NCBI GenBank assembly: GCA_031772625.1
Contig: CM062813.1
Coordinates: forward strand, 698,766,115-698,830,114
Source of the DNA: Pinus tabuliformis
Lineage: Eukaryota; Streptophyta; Pinopsida; Pinales; Pinaceae
Length of the DNA stretch: 64,000 bases
Reading direction: 5' to 3'
Position numbers and translations under genes: made by a program. This document shows positions 1 through 9,515 of the stretch, piece after piece. The notes beneath the pieces are model-generated. The model was not told the origin of the DNA, did not search any database, and saw only the letters and a program-made list of their open reading frames with translations. Each line of letters starts with the position of its first letter. Position 1 is the first letter of the stretch.

Positions 1-599
1 AGTACAATTCATGTGGTGTGAATAAAGTACTTGGCGTCGAACACCACACAAAATCTTCTGGTCGAAGGCCATTGATGTATACCTGTCGCCGGAAGTGAGA
101 AACTTGCCATTGAGGCATGCAAGCTTCAAAGTACTGAGGGGGGTGTTCCTAGATCAACTTCTTGGATAATGAGCTGAAGTCGACAAGAAGCGATCCGTCA
201 AAGGAGGGCCTTAATGAATCCCACATCAGTGACACGGAACAGAGCTAATGATTTTAATGGAGGTGAAAATAATCTGTGACATACGATTCAGGGTGGCGAT
301 CATGGATGGATGAAGGATAATGTATGGCAGTGGATGGGACACAGTTGACTCTTTTTGAACAACATCTCTTGAACATATAACGACACTGATGCGATGGATC
401 GGTAGCATTACCCCAAATGTGGATGGTTTGGCGAGACCATGGTGATGATACCGGTGAATGAAACAACCCAACCCGATGTGATACAGAGGAAAAGTGTCAT
501 GTTCAAGAGCGACTTGCTACCATTAAAGCTTTGAGATTCTCCCAATTTTTCCCCAGTCATTTCTGACCAGTACCTCTTTATTTTTGTCAAGCTTGAGGA

Positions 600-1480
600 G
601 GATAACATATGCTTGTTCTATAACCTGCCATTCGGGCAAGTCCATCGCTATGTTTTAACGAGCTTAGCGATAGGGAAACTCATTCTCGTCTAAAGACAAG
701 TTTGTCGCTATTTAATCATTTTAACGAGTCTAACGACAAGGAAAACTCGGTCCTTTTTATTTTTAGAGCGTCTGAAAAGGTATAGAAAGTTAACTCCAAA
801 TTTCCTTTTTCGTCATCTAATCCCTTAAGTCCGAAAAAGTATAAAACAATACAAAAGGGATGAGTTTTCGATAACTTTAACGAGCCGAATAAAACAAGCG
901 CTCAACCTTTTTGTGCAATAATCCCTTAGGTCCAAAAAGATTAAAATCCAGAGGAGGGATAGCTCTTCCGGTCCTTTTAACGAGCTGGAAGGCCAAAACT
1001 CGGCAAACTTTTCATATTTTACGAGTCAGTTGAAAAGAGCTTAAAGAAGACTCGTCTTTTGAGGAACGAGTGATAAACAGGGATAGCAACTGATTCCAGG
1101 TACAGGTTGGAATTTTCCAATCACGGCAGTGTCACAAGGATGGCTAGGTGAAATCACTCTTCGCAGCTGTTCCTCAAAATGGGTAAACAATCATATGGAG
1201 GTGAACGATCGGCCAAATGGAATGGAGGTGGCAGGTGCAAAACACGACCAAGGCTTTTTATGGCTGATAAATTTACGATCACAGTGGTTATTTACCGGGA
1301 TAGGTTCATTTTTTAACGAGCTTGAATGTGCTAAAACATTGCTCAATCTTATGTTTATTTTTTAACGAGCATGAACTATGTGCTAAAACTGCTTGGATCT
1401 CGCTTTTCTATTTTTTAACGAGCATAAATTCCGCGGTAAAACTGCTCGAATATATGATCAAATTTTGATTTTTTACCATT
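600..1480. repeat. E1 3' UTR with repeated AACGAGC stem-loop motif
   Basis: No credible gene in 1-1780. The motif TTTTAACGAGC recurs (near 656, 718, 880, 978, 1312, 1358, 1417). In several copies CGAGC is followed about 20 bases later by GCTCG or a near match, so each can fold as a short hairpin. The same motif, reverse-complemented, fills the 3' region of E3 (33370-34250), and one copy lies at the gag-side leader of E1 (about 10833). Bases 1-470 align with E3 34380-34860 in opposite orientation and are ordinary Tat 3' UTR. Confidence 0.6.
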
Positions 1481-1880
1481 ACTAGCTTTTCTCTTTTCAA
1501 GGATAGTACTGCATTCTCAATTGCTGCAACAAACTTTGTTAGAAATGAATAATATTTGCATGAAAATGAGATTATAACCCTAATATTTCACTTTGAACTA
1601 CGTAAAAATCCATTAAAAGGTGTTTTTACCTCTCATTTACCATTTCATTTGCATTTGGTTTGTTGGAGCTCTGGAGGTGCCTCTTCCCCCTTGATTTTCA
1701 CTAGCTGATTCCAGGAGATTCTGCGAACGATTTTCGGCGCCGTCTGGACCAGATAGGAGCTAAACCCTAGCTCTTTCTTTTCATGGTTTCCTTTTCCAGT
1801 TTCATGTCTGTTTTTCAGTCTTTCTGGGCCTCAGAGGTTTTGCCAGGGTGCCATAACTTCAGCTCAGGTTCCCCATTCGA

Positions 1881-1965
1881 AACCTGCGCTGAATGTCAAG
1901 CTGCCTTAAGGCAACCTGACCTTCAACGCAGATGGGACACTCTCTGCCTGCGCCGGGCTCAGAAA
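1881..1965. promoter_or_regulatory. E1 lineage motif upstream of the antisense PMD gene
   Basis: The reverse complement of 1881-1905 reads TTGACATTCAGCGCAGGT with one flanking change. It closely matches copies in the E1 LTR (13163-13257) and leader (11955-12000). Two weaker GCGCAGG-type partners follow at 1923-1965. The site is about 170 bp upstream of the PMD start codon at 2068. A regulatory role is inferred only from this recurrence. Confidence 0.45.
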
Positions 1966-2067
1966 ACTGAGTTTCCAGCTCATTTTTTGATGAATTTTCG
2001 CCAGTTTTTCATCAAAATCAGGAACTTACTCCTTCTCTTGTTTGCTTTGCAGGGAACTTTGAACAAA

Positions 2068-3218
2068 ATGTCCCTTACATGGCGAGAACGAGAACATGAA
2101 GAGGAGGACATGATTGCCCTCCATGACCCTGTCACGGTGAACGCGCTGCGGAACTGTGGCCTGCTGAAGTTTTTCCGTATCTCTAGCATGAGAGCACAGA
2201 TTACTTTGCTGCAGTATATGCTTGATGCTTGGGATCCTATTAACCAAGTATTCCAGATTAGGGGAAAGTCCATCCCCTTGACCATAGAGGACATGTACTT
2301 CTTGACTGGATTGTCAAGACGAGGTGCCCCCATTTCCTTGTCAGGTACGGCCCGGGGGACCGATTCCACCAGAGATTATGTCCGCCAGTATTGCAGGGAA
2401 GGTTCCCAGCCGAGCAGAGACGGCAAGGTTGTTATCCGTGAGATTACTGACAGGTCTCTCAGGTCCATTCTGTGTACCATTGGTAGGATGGCTGGTAGCA
2501 CAACTCTACATGTTGCCAACAGATCTTATGTGCAGCACGCCTTGGAGTGTCTCCAACCGAAAGTATTCAACTGGTGTGATGCAGTACTTGTTCAGATGAA
2601 AAGTCAGTTGACCAAGGTAAAGGATGGGAAGCTAAAGAACTTTGGATTTGGTTCTATTCTGACTGCTTTTGCCTTGGAGAAAATCCCACTGATGCAGCCT
2701 CAGTACATCATACTCGACTTGCCTTCTCCGACCGAGCCACGCATGCAAAGGTGGGTCGATCACATGTCTAGGCATGCTGGTCAACCTCAGATTACTTTTA
2801 CTGATGCCTTCTTCAGGTGGTTCGAGTGCTAGGAGATGGTCTTTTCCGAGTATCCATATGTGGGTATGGATTTCCGAGGTGATCCGGATTTGGTGCTACC
2901 GGATGGCAAACAGTGGGGTGCTATTGGTAAACTCTTTGACCATATCACTGTTTACTGTTTTATTCATAATGTTGCTGTGCTTTATTCTATCAAGACTTTT
3001 AATCATACTCTTGGGTGCATGCAGATGTTGGTCCTGTTCATCCAGAAGTTCGTCCGAGACCGCCAGTTGCTGCCCCAGCAGTGGAGCCTGCTAGGAGAGC
3101 TATTCTCCGCGACCTTGACGATACTGAGACCCTTACAGCTGTGCAGGAGCAGGTTGAGAGCCTTACTCTTGGCATTCCCGATGTGAGGATTGATGAGTTA
3201 CCTTTACAGCTGCAGTGA
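2068..3218 (+). pseudogene. Plant mobile domain (PMD) protein, antisense extra ORF of E1, two exons
   Basis: This encodes a PMD protein, the domain family of MAIN/MAIL1-like nuclear proteins that also recurs in plant transposons. The start at 2068 (MSLTWREREH) is chosen because E2 has the same N-terminus (MSVTWREREH) and both ATGs follow an acceptor-like TTTGCAG/TTCTCAG, suggesting a 5' UTR intron. Exon 1 is 2068-2926 and exon 2 is 3025-3218. The intron 2927-3024 begins GTAAAC, ends GCATGCAG and splits a codon after its first base, exactly as in E2. Visible PMD hallmarks are LLKFFRISSM, a TIEDMYFLTGLSRRGAP segment, and YPYVGMDFRGDPDLVLP near the exon end. A single in-frame TAG at 2830-2832 breaks the copy. 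The gene runs opposite to E1 gag-pol and converges on aRNH. Its role is unknown; in related elements such genes are usually called extra ORFs. Confidence 0.85.
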
Positions 3219-3472
3219 CACACTACTGGTGTGCCTAGACGATGGACTCGTCTCTTGCGCATGATTGCACATGCCGTGACGTGCTATCATGAGCACCACT
3301 AGGCTAGGGTGCCCCCTAGCATCTTTTGAGTTTTAGGTCATATGACCAATTTTATCTTGGTTACAAAAAATTATGTATGAACTATAAACAGCTTATATAT
3401 ATTTTGATTTTCGAGTTTTATTCTGATTGAGTTATATGATCCATATGTACAATCTTTGATGATGTGTCCTTT
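3219..3472. other. Convergent intergenic spacer between PMD and aRNH of E1
   Basis: AT-rich spacer where the plus-strand PMD gene and the minus-strand aRNH end tail to tail. It holds no ORF. Read-through from either gene would make overlapping transcripts. The corresponding E2 spacer (58752-59100) carries a (TA)n microsatellite. Confidence 0.6.
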
Positions 3473-3898
3473 TTATAAATGTTGCAAATGTCTGTCTAAC
3501 ACATAGTTTGCTAATGAGTCAGTTAATGTGTTTAAGTTTTTGGAAATATGTTGATATTGAATTGAATCAAATTGCCTTTCCAAAATCTTAACCCTTAGGA
3601 ACATGCGATAAATAGCTGGATTGCGAACGAAATATATACCATTGAGTTGTAGTATTACGAGCTGTGAGTCTAGCCTGACAATTAGTCGGCGTATCCCACG
3701 TGTGATGGCATCAGAGAGTAGTTCTATCAACGCGCTATACTCAGCGATGTTATTCGTTGATTGCCCAATACACACACCTTTGAAACTTACTAACTCACCG
3801 CTTGGATCAAAAATGGCCCATGCTGCGGAGGATAGGTTCCGTGAACTACGACTCGCTCCGTCGGCATATCCAACACATGTCTCCAGAAGGTTAGACAT
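3473..3898 (-). CDS. Second (archaeal-type) RNase H of E1, aRNH
   Basis: A 141-residue RNase H of the aRNH type that Tat-lineage gypsy elements carry downstream of integrase, thought to help degrade the RNA strand during reverse transcription. The catalytic acidic residues are visible as D in YADGAS, E in NNIAEYSAL, D in RLDSQL and D in TDSLANYVLD, so the domain looks intact. The start at 3898 (MSNLLET) is preferred because a pyrimidine-rich tract ending CAG lies directly before it, like a 3' splice site; E2 shows the same arrangement. The open frame extends nine codons further upstream without homology. The gene begins about 85 bases after the integrase stop in a separate reading frame, so translation probably needs splicing or re-initiation. 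E2 58329-58751 is its homologue. Confidence 0.88.
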   Translation of the reverse strand: MSNLLETCVGYADGASRSSRNLSSAAWAIFDPSGELVSFKGVCIGQSTNNIAEYSALIELLSDAITRGIRRLIVRLDSQLVILQLNGIYFVRNPAIYRMFLRVKILERQFDSIQYQHISKNLNTLTDSLANYVLDRHLQHL

Positions 3899-3983
3899 CT
3901 GGAACAAATAGAAAAGGTGGATCACTCGACCAGAACAAATACTTTAGCGAAAACAAAATACAACAAAAGCATATAGGTTACTA

Positions 3984-5492
3984 TTAAGCATAGTAACGCT
4001 TGAGGTACAACCCGTTGCGGGGCTGCGCCAGTGGAATTCCGTCGTAATCCATTAACTCGTAGGCTCCTTTCGCTAACACCCTTTTAACAATGTAGGGGCC
4101 CATCCATAAAGACTTGAATTTACCTGCTCCCAATTTATCGGATTCTTGGTCATAAAGCAAGACCAAATCACCTTCTGAGAAGACACGGGGTTTGACACTT
4201 TTGTCGAACTGAGCCTTGACTCGTTTCTTATGGGCTTCGTTAGCCAAAGCGGCATCATGACGGGTTTCATCCAATTGGATTAATTCCAAGAAATGAGCTT
4301 CTTCTTCTGAAGTTCCGGGGAGAAGATCGATTGCGAGTTTAAGCGACAAAATTTCGCACTGGATTGGCAAGATTGCTTCCAGGCCATACACCAGTTGAAA
4401 AGGTGTGAACCCGGTTGCGTTCTTTACCGACGTTCGGTAAGCCCACAAGACTGAGTACAGGATTAGGTGCCACCTTCTTTTATGAACTCCGATCATCCTT
4501 TGCAACATACGCTTCAGGACCTTGTTGATTTCTTCAACTTGTCCGTTGGCTTGCGGATAATATGGGGTAGAGCTGTCGTGAGATAGCCCTAGCTTGGCAG
4601 CTAATTCGACCATCATGTGATTGCAAAAATGCGACCCATGATCTGTAACTATAGCCTGTGGTACGCTGAACCTGGCGACTACATGATTGAAAAAGAAAAG
4701 GGCAGTTGTTTCACCAGTGTTATCCAATGTAGGCATCGCCTCGGCCCATTTGGTAAAATAGTCGACGACGACTATAATATACCCATGCCCCCCGGTCGAG
4801 ATGGGGTTACATTGCATGAAATCGATGCCCCACTTGGCGAAGGGCCCAACAGCAACTATCGGCTGTAAAGGTGCGGGTGGTCGTCTGGTTTTGCTATCAA
4901 AAATTTGACAAGCATGGCAACTTCTGACTGTGATTATGCAATCTTTGAACATGGTTGGCCAGAAGTATCCTGCTCGTAAGATTTTTTGTGCTGTTGCATA
5001 TCCAGATTGATGCCCCCCACACGCGCCTGAATGACATTCATTCAGGGCTTTTTCGGCCTCCTCATGGGTAAGGCACCTCCTCAAAACTGTATCGATACCA
5101 CGACGGTAAAGTGTATCATCGACGATCATGTAGTCTTTTGCTTGGTATCGTATACGTTTTTGTTCGGAGTGAGAGGTGTTTGGCCTAAATTTTTGGGTTT
5201 GGAGATAAACTATGATATCTCCATACCACTCATCGCTTGTAGATATCAGAAACAAACTTTCGTCCACGATTGACTCTTCCGATGTTTCATCGTTGGACGA
5301 TGATGGGAAATCACATAATAATTCTGCGAAAACTAGAGCTTTCTTTGATTTGGATTTTACAAATTCCAGATCAAACTCTTGAAGGATCACTATCCATTTT
5401 GAATATTTGCCCCCCAACAACTGTCGCGACAGTATATAAGTCATGGGGTTGCAATCTGACAAGACGGTAGTTTTCCGAAAGAGGACATAATG
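3984..5492 (-). pseudogene. E1 pol, C-terminal part: RNase H tail and integrase
   Basis: This continues the pol frame after the TGA at 5493-5495. The first part completes the original gypsy RNase H (LSDCNPM and an aspartate in LLCDFP). Integrase follows: an HHCC zinc-binding N-terminus around LNECHSGACGGH and the later CHAC, then a catalytic core with D in WGIDFMQ, D in IVTDHGSHF and E in GQVEEINK. The C-terminal segment contains FSEGDLVLLYDQ and ends LKRYYA. The integrase part is uninterrupted over about 490 codons and all catalytic residues are present. It is scored as a pseudogene only because the polyprotein upstream has four nonsense codons. Integrase inserts the cDNA into the host genome. 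Confidence 0.92.
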
Positions 5493-7061
5493 TCAAAACC
5501 TTTGAATCGCTTGAACAGCTGCAAGCGCTAGTTTTTCAACATAAGAATATTTACTTTCTGTATCATTTAAGTTTTTACTTAAATAATATATAGGATGTTC
5601 AATTCCATCGACTTCTTGAACTAAAACCATCGCAATGGTCGTATCTGCTGCAGCCAGATACAGGTTAAAATCTCTTTGATAGTCTGGAGCGTACATTAAT
5701 GAAGCTTTTACTAGACAATCTTTCAGAGCATCAAAGGAAGCTTGCGCCACCTGGTCCCAGACAAAAGGTACATCCTTTTTCAAAAGACGGGTATAACCTT
5801 TAGCAAGTTTTGCGTAATTTGGAATGAACCTCCTTAGAAAGTTTGCTTTCCCTTGGAGTTTCTGAATCTGAAGCAAATTTGAAGGTGGAGGCAAATTAAT
5901 GATTGCCTGAACCTTGCAGGGGTCGAGACGAATCCCATCCTTAGAGACTACAAAGCCAAGTAAACGACCAGAACCGACGCAAAACACACATTTGTGTGGA
6001 TTGAGTCTTATCTTGTAGTGTCGGCAACGTAGAAATATTGCTCTTAAATGCTGCGGATGATCAGTCCGCTTTTGCGAATGAGCCGGAAGATCGTCGAGAT
6101 AAGGTTGAACAATGTTCTTGATGTCATGGAAGGCATAATTCATTGCCCTCTGAAATGTCGCCCCTGCGTTCTTTAAACCAAAGGGTAATTTTCGATAAGC
6201 GAATGTGCCCCACGGACAAATAAATGCAGTCTTTGACTGGTCCTGTGGGTGGATATTTATTTGATTATACCCGGAAAATCCATCCATAAATGAAAAGATT
6301 TCACATCCGGCGCATTCATCAATTATCTGGTCGATGAAGGGTGTAGGGTAGTTGTCCTTCGGACAAGCTTGGTTTACATCCCTATAATCGACACACACTC
6401 TAATCGTCCCTTGTTTCTTCATAACAGGGACAATATTCGATACCCAATCGGTTAGAGGAACCGTGTAGATGAATCCAGCATGGAGAAGTTTTTCAACTTC
6501 TGCCTTAATGGCAGCGGCTTTCTTGGGGTGCACCTGCCGAAGCCGTTGTCTTACTGGTTTGACATTGGGATACACTTTAATTTCATGTTCAACGATACTC
6601 GAGTCAATGCCTGGCATTTCATCATATGACCAAGCAAAGACATCTCTAAATTCGCGAAAAAGAGCGTTATATATTTCTAGTTCTGAAGGGGAACAACCTT
6701 TGCCGACATAAATATTCTCTACAACATATGTTTTAGTCGAGATATTTATGGCTATAGTCTCTTCAATATTGGATAGGTTTTGCTCGGAATCCACCGTGTT
6801 TACAGTATTTGTTAGGAATTCAAAAACTGAAGGGTGATAAAGGTCACTTTGAGTATCTTCTTCATATTCCGGAAGAAGGGAACGATGGTGGTGATCATTC
6901 CATGGTGCCCCCTCAATCATCATTGATTGTAAGATTCCTTCGTCAGTCCCATGTACTTTCGACCAAGGATCTAATGGGGTTCCATATTCTCTAGACCTAT
7001 CTACCCAAACGCTTAACGAGCGTTGATTTGGGTTCGCCTCCCATGCTTGAAACATTGATTG
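5493..7061 (-). pseudogene. E1 pol, reverse transcriptase and first RNase H
   Basis: Reverse transcriptase of the Tat/gypsy type. Counting from MFQAWE, the palm motif with the first catalytic aspartate is FSFMDGFSGY (about residue 258). The paired aspartates are in YLDD (about 319-322), where most gypsy elements have YVDD. The RNase H start (LYLAAADTTIAMVLVQ, then YSYVEKLALAAV) precedes the terminal TGA at 5493-5495, which falls inside the RNase H domain. The frame is the same as gag, protease and integrase. Upstream it is separated from protease by a TAG at 7062-7064. The TGA is consistent with CGA to TGA and the TAG with CAG to TAG, the decay expected at methylated cytosines. E2 43897-46242 is the homologue. 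Confidence 0.92.
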
Positions 7062-7646
7062 CTACAATATTTCTAAAGAGCTTGGGGGCAAAACCATTGT
7101 ATGATCCATGTTGACATTGTCTTTTGCGACCTTCGTGGAAGATATCATGTTGCAGGTTGCTACAAATGGTACATTTCCTATATAAATAGGAGGTGGTAGC
7201 GCGAAAGTTCCCATCAATGTGGGGTCTTTCAATAATCCTACTCCGATATCTTGAAGCGAATGGTTGCTCTCATGGATCATGGGAATGCTTCCTGTAACTT
7301 GTGAACCATTAGGGAGGAAATTCTGTTGGTCGACGATCGTAATCCCTCCTTCAAATGGGAATGCGATCTTCCTAAAATAAGTCGACACGACAGCTGCCAT
7401 GGCATAAATCCATGGTCTACCCAGTAGGATGTTATAGTCAAGATTTCCATCAATGACCTCAACATCAATTTCTACTGTTTTTCCTCCTAGTTCAACTTTC
7501 AAGTTATTAAGGATACCGTATGGGGTATAAGTCCTTCCGTCGAAAGCTTTTAATGTTGTCGATGATCGCGACAAGGTTGGAGATCCTAAAGTTTTCCAGC
7601 AGCTCATCGACATAATACATGTTGATGCCCCCTCATCAATAATTGT
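7062..7646 (-). pseudogene. E1 aspartic protease
   Basis: Retropepsin-like protease that would cut the gag-pol polyprotein. The active-site loop reads TIIDEGASTCIMS directly after the gag stop at 7647-7649, so the nonsense codon lies just ahead of the catalytic aspartate. The flap/second-half signature LDYNILLGRPWIY follows. The catalytic triplet is D-E-G rather than the usual D-T/S-G. The same DEGAS appears in E2 and E3, so it is a lineage trait rather than damage here. It ends at the TAG at 7062-7064, after which the same frame continues into RT. Confidence 0.88.
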
Positions 7647-9515
7647 TTAGTGAATAGTTTTGTTGAGGGCTTTCACTTGAATAAGGAAAGCTAGTTGAGT
7701 TGGTAACTGAGGATCATATCCTTTGTGATCAAAGGATACAAGATTGGAATCCTTAGGATCAAACCCACCAATTGCTGATAACAACGCCTGCCTTTGGGAT
7801 GGACAATTTTGTAATACCTCAAGAGTCGACATAGCGGATGGCGATTGGGCCAAATCTTCCACTATGTTATAATGCTGCGCCGCTCTGGCGCGAGGATTAA
7901 ATGTCGACTTGTGTACTACACCTTTTGGCGGTTTTATTGTTAATTCAGGAATGATGGGCGGTACAACTTCTGTCGAAGTTGTTGTCGAACTACTTGGTTG
8001 ATCTTTACCTTTTTCGTTCGACAGCTGAGGATTCCCATAATCTTTGTTCCTTGTCGAAATCAAAGCATCATTTTGCTGTTTTGAAACCGACAACATAAGC
8101 ACTTGCGACGAGGAAGCATTTCCATTGTCAACCAGATTTTGACCTGGGTTGGGAAATGGATCAGTTAACAGAGCTGAGGTTTGGGAACTTTTAAAGAACT
8201 TCTTTAACTCAGCTTTGAATGGGAAATTCCTTGTGATATGATCCTCATCATCACATATTTGACATGGATAATTTTGTTTCCCTTTTCCAGGAGGGTTTGA
8301 AGAATTTTTTCGAGGAGATGATTCACCCTGTTTCTTCTTCTTCCCTTTGTTTTGTTTCTTCTTGCTTCCTGGTTGATTGGTTTCTTTGCCCTTATCTGCT
8401 GATACGACATTTACTTCCGAAGCAAGAATTTCTTCTTTTGCATTTTGATCCGAATTCTTACGGGCTTTCTTTGACGAAGCCTTTATCGATTTCGCGTTTG
8501 CCGTGCCAATCACACTGTCACTGGCATGAGAGTCATTATTTGATTTAGGAGGAGGAGGAATTGAAAATTCTGGTCTAGGGGTGTCGGGTATTTTGTCGTA
8601 GAGCGTGCCGGACTGAGTATAAACTAAGTTCAAATACTGTGCACGAGCAATGACTTGCTCCTCTGTTACGACTCCCCCTTTGGCCACATCTTCCGTAATA
8701 GCAGGAAGTAACGACTTTATAAACCATTCAGCTAATAGCTGATCGGGAACGTATGTTTTCACCATCCTACGACGATGATGCCACTCATGTATATGATCAG
8801 ATATATGGGTGGCAGTTGTCTGTTTGAAGTTGGTTAATATTTCTGTTCCCGTTTCATACCTTATCGGTAATTGAAAATGGGTTAAGAAAGTCGTGGCTAG
8901 GGAAGTAAAATTGTCGAAAGAGGCTCTTGGCAATTCAATATACCATTTAGCCGCTAGACCTGTCAATGTCCTCTGAAAAAGGCGAAGCCTTATCGAATCG
9001 TCGTTTAGGGTGTTCAACGAACACCACAGATGAAAAGTCATCACGTGATTCGATGGGTCTTCACCTGGATTTCCATTGAATTTAGGAATGTCAGATGGAA
9101 GTTTATGAGGAATCGCTAGCCACCAAGGGGCATAAGCAATCAGATCGTTGGTTAACCGGTGTAAATCAGGTAACTCTAAAGTTTCCACGAATGGTAACTG
9201 TTGATTCAGGTTAGGCGAAGCGTAACCAGGGTACGATGGAATCGCTTGAGCAATGGGCCTTTGCATACCAGCATAATGTAATTGATGTTGGTATGACTGA
9301 TACGGTTGGTGGATTTGACCACTATAAAGTGGTTGGTTTTGACCGTTTTGGATATACGGTTGTCCACTGTTCGCAAAGATCTGCTGCTCAGAACCTTGGT
9401 ACACTTGCTGGAATTGTGGTTGTTGGTATTGCACTAGCCACGGTTGTGAAGCTGTGTTCTGTTGTGCTATGTTAACTGTTGGACCAAGGTGTGGGGTAAT
9501 TGTACCCGTTTGGAC
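7647..9515 (-). pseudogene. E1 gag, capsid and nucleocapsid part
   Basis: Structural gag protein forming the virus-like particle. A Q/Y-rich N-terminal stretch is followed by the gag core (IPKFNGNPGEDPSNHVM, then LTGLAAKWYIELP, then FLTHFQLPIRYETGTE), the usual retrotransposon gag arrangement. A lysine-rich linker then leads to a zinc knuckle. The knuckle reads CQICDDEDHITRNF: the last cysteine has become phenylalanine, while E2 has an intact CKLCSGDHLTHLC. The frame is open to a TAA at 7647-7649, and is continuous upstream past a TAG at 9516-9518 with the N-terminal domain. The nominal first codon at 9434 is GTG, so the upstream frame is probably part of the same protein. Confidence 0.88.

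Noticed and set aside
1129-1365. Plus-strand ORF in the E1 3' UTR
   Set aside because: It covers the stem-loop repeats and its frame is not kept in the homologous E3 region.
1783-2067. N-terminal extension of the E1 PMD ORF upstream of 2068
   Set aside because: Not conserved in E2, contains the lineage motif, and an acceptor-like CAG sits just before the shared ATG. It is better explained as UTR or intron.
2068-3218. PMD as a captured host MAIN/MAIL gene or a free host gene next to E1
   Set aside because: The same gene, strand, intron and position occur in E2, so it is part of the element structure.
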